Below are positions 4,524-5,919 of a stretch of 5,919 bases of DNA, in pieces. Source of the stretch: DAINBT01 sp036732785. Its GTDB lineage: Bacteria > Planctomycetota > Phycisphaerae > Sedimentisphaerales > SM23-30. Position numbers and translations under genes: made by a program. Positions within the stretch are counted from its first letter, which is position 1. Each line of letters opens with the position of its first letter. The stretch covers positions 1 through 5,919 of the forward strand of contig CAZICK010000135.1 in NCBI GenBank assembly GCA_964537505.1, given 5' to 3'. The notes below the pieces were generated by a model that was given only the letters and a program-made list of their open reading frames with translations, did not search any database and was not told the origin of the DNA.

Positions 4524-5913
4524 GCAGTTTTTTAGCCCAACTTTCGCAGATAGGCACTTAAATCGGCGGTTTTGGCAGCGTCAGGCCGGTTAGTTTCCAC
4601 CACAAAAGCTGTCATTGAGATGTCGGCTGTATATCTTTGGCGGCGGCTGTTTGGGCAGGGTCATCCTGAGCTTGTCGAGTATTATCCGATGCTCCTGTTC
4701 CGGCTGGCTGTAGCGGCGCATCTGGAGCATTCGGCCATCGGCTGTCGGTATGCGGACATCTATCATCATAATAGAGCCGAGTTTATCCAGAACATCCTGT
4801 GCGGTAAGACCGTCGGCACAGCTTCGAAGTTTCTGCCGCAACGTCACCATAAGACAGTATCCCATGACGGCCACAAATATATGCGCCTCCACTCTGTGCT
4901 CAAGCTGGTGGCGCACCGGATGAACGGCCAGGTCACTTTTCAAACTCTTGAACGCCGCCTCTACCTGCGTCAGCAGGACATACCGCTGCCATATTATATC
5001 CGGCTCAGTCTCTGTAAGATTGGTACGCAATAGATACAGGCCGTCACGCAGAAGCATTTTGCGATACGCGGCCCTGTTGAATTTATATTTGAAACTGCCG
5101 ACTGTAAATGCCTGCCCCGGCGGTATTGTTAAATCAACGCATTTCTCTGATCTGCCGGCCTGCTGTTTCAATGCGCCAAGCCGTTCAATAAGTTTGTCAC
5201 GATTACGGCAGTTCTTACGCAGTTTTTCAAGACCCACCAGATATTTGCGCAACCTGTATTTGCGCATCGAACGTTCTTTTGCCCTGCGGTCTTTGCTTTT
5301 CGCCAGGACATATAGCTCCTTATCTTCTGACAGCAGTTTTACAGATACATTCTCGTTGGCGGTTTTCCAGTCGAGATCGACAAGTTTGTCTTCAAGTCTG
5401 GCGAGCTTTGCTCTTGGAGTGCCGACCAGGTATTGTATGTTTTCATCCCGCATCTGCGAGAGGACTTCTTCCGTAGGGATGCCTCTGTCCATTACCCATA
5501 CCCTATGATCGAGTATCCTGTCGAGACAGCGGTATAGCCTGTCTTTTGACGCTATCTGGTAATCAGTATCGAGCAGTTCGTCCATTGCGGTCTTGTCGAA
5601 CCACTGCCGGTGAACATAGAATTCACTGGCAGGATCGATCAGGCAGTTTGTCACCAAAAGCTTGAGAACTTTTGACCAGGCAATGTCACCGCGAGATTCG
5701 TCGAGACGCTGCTGCCAGAATTCATCGAGGCCAAGTCCCTGCCAGAGTCGGCAGGCCAGCCAGCAGTTGCCGAACGCTCGGGGCCGGCATAACTGCATTT
5801 GTGAAAGTTTGACCTTTATGGCATCGAGGTCGGATTCGGAGATTGTCGCATGATCGGCAAAAAGCATTTGGTTCCTCATAAGAATCTGTACAGAACACGA
5901 GGCTAAGAACTGC
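4524..5913 (-). mobile_element. Eroded insertion sequence, IS4/IS1634 type; ends uncertain
   Basis: The element is defined by the transposase remnant. Two short sequences bracket the gene in inverted orientation: GCAGTTTTTTAGCC at 4524-4537, overlapping the ancestral stop codon, and GGCTAAGAACTGC at 5901-5913, whose complement is GCAGTTCTTAGCC. They match over 13 of 14 positions with one gap and could be terminal inverted repeats. The match is short, no target duplication is visible because the window ends six bases beyond, and the reading frame stays open through the right-hand copy. The boundaries are a suggestion; that mobile DNA is present is much more certain. Confidence 0.5.
4532..5879 (-). 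pseudogene. Defective IS4/IS1634-type DDE transposase with internal deletion and C-terminal frameshift
   Basis: The main frame (5879-4590, 429 residues) matches the RNase H-like transposases of this group: N-terminal RPRAFGNCWLACRLWQGLGL and DRLYRCLDRILDH, the second Asp in VWVMDRGIPTEEV (D131), YLVGTPRAKLARLEDKLV, LYLLRTNLT, the Glu in LTQVEAAFKSLKSDL (E307), HRVEAHIFVAVMGYCLMVTL, and the closing LPKQPPPKIY. Between H125 and R126 the family normally has roughly a hundred more residues, including the first catalytic Asp in a DLTSTYFE-type motif and the GYSRDKR segment. All are absent here, though the frame is kept. The enzyme should be inactive. After KIY (about 4631) one extra base shifts the frame. 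The other frame continues as ADISMTAFVVETNRPDAA and ends in LRKLG at 4532, probably the old C-terminus. An N-terminal domain of several dozen residues also seems absent, or lies beyond the window edge, since the frame is open to 5919. Confidence 0.8.
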
Positions 5914-5919
5914 TGTATC

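Noticed and set aside
4660..4685. Sequence resembling the widespread intergenic palindrome that translates as FDKLRMT
   Set aside because: The bases encode LDKLRMTLPKQPPP, which fits the expected transposase position (family members have a similar Leu/Lys-rich stretch before PPP), so no repeat element is needed.
4572..5033. Plus-strand open frame of about 150 codons opposite the transposase
   Set aside because: It lies entirely antisense to a clear transposase, has no ribosome site, and its composition follows the opposite coding strand.
5885..5894. Perfect 10-base palindrome TCTGTACAGA upstream of the transposase start
   Set aside because: Too short and isolated to call an operator or binding site, with no second copy in the window.

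Overview
All genes I can support lie on the minus strand, so transcription runs from high to low coordinates. In that order the window holds: a decayed IS4/IS1634-type transposase (about 5879-4532), a DUF3786-type gene remnant (4421-4158), an unrecognised His-rich multi-pass membrane protein (4033-3275), a complete single-chain type VI secretion sheath protein that joins TssB-like and TssC-like parts (3114-1564), a headless RHS core with a C-terminal tip domain (1496-597), and a small two-helix membrane protein (591-7) in the position of an immunity gene. Nothing convincing was found on the plus strand, and there are no RNA genes or CRISPR arrays.

Organism: an anaerobe-associated bacterium is likely, perhaps a planctomycete of the Phycisphaerae type or a deltaproteobacterium-like lineage. 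This rests on family memory: fused TssBC sheaths, DUF3786 proteins and this transposase group. No taxonomic marker is present, so the assignment is weak.

Secretion and toxin part (7-3205): the sheath gene has its own promoter-like sequence, a leader with two overlapping hairpins, and a strong GGAGG ribosome site. Its stop codon is followed at once, in another frame, by the interior of an RHS protein. The RHS core ends at the usual DPSG motif. It is followed by about 172 residues of hydrophobic, Gly/Ala-rich sequence and then, 5 bases after the stop, by a membrane protein. This is the layout of a polymorphic toxin tip with its immunity gene. The N-terminal RHS shell is missing and there is no good start codon near the sheath stop. 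The module may therefore be an orphan tip cassette or the result of a deletion that brought sheath and RHS together. Base composition falls visibly from the RHS core into the tip and immunity gene.

Accessory part (3275-5919): the membrane protein carries a tandem 21-residue acidic/His repeat in a loop. It is preceded by remnants: a DUF3786 C-terminal piece without a start, and a transposase that has lost the segment carrying its first catalytic Asp and has a frameshift near its C-terminus. The region looks like an eroded insertion hotspot. I see no completely new system with confidence. The most promising lead is the sheath / RHS tip / membrane protein trio.
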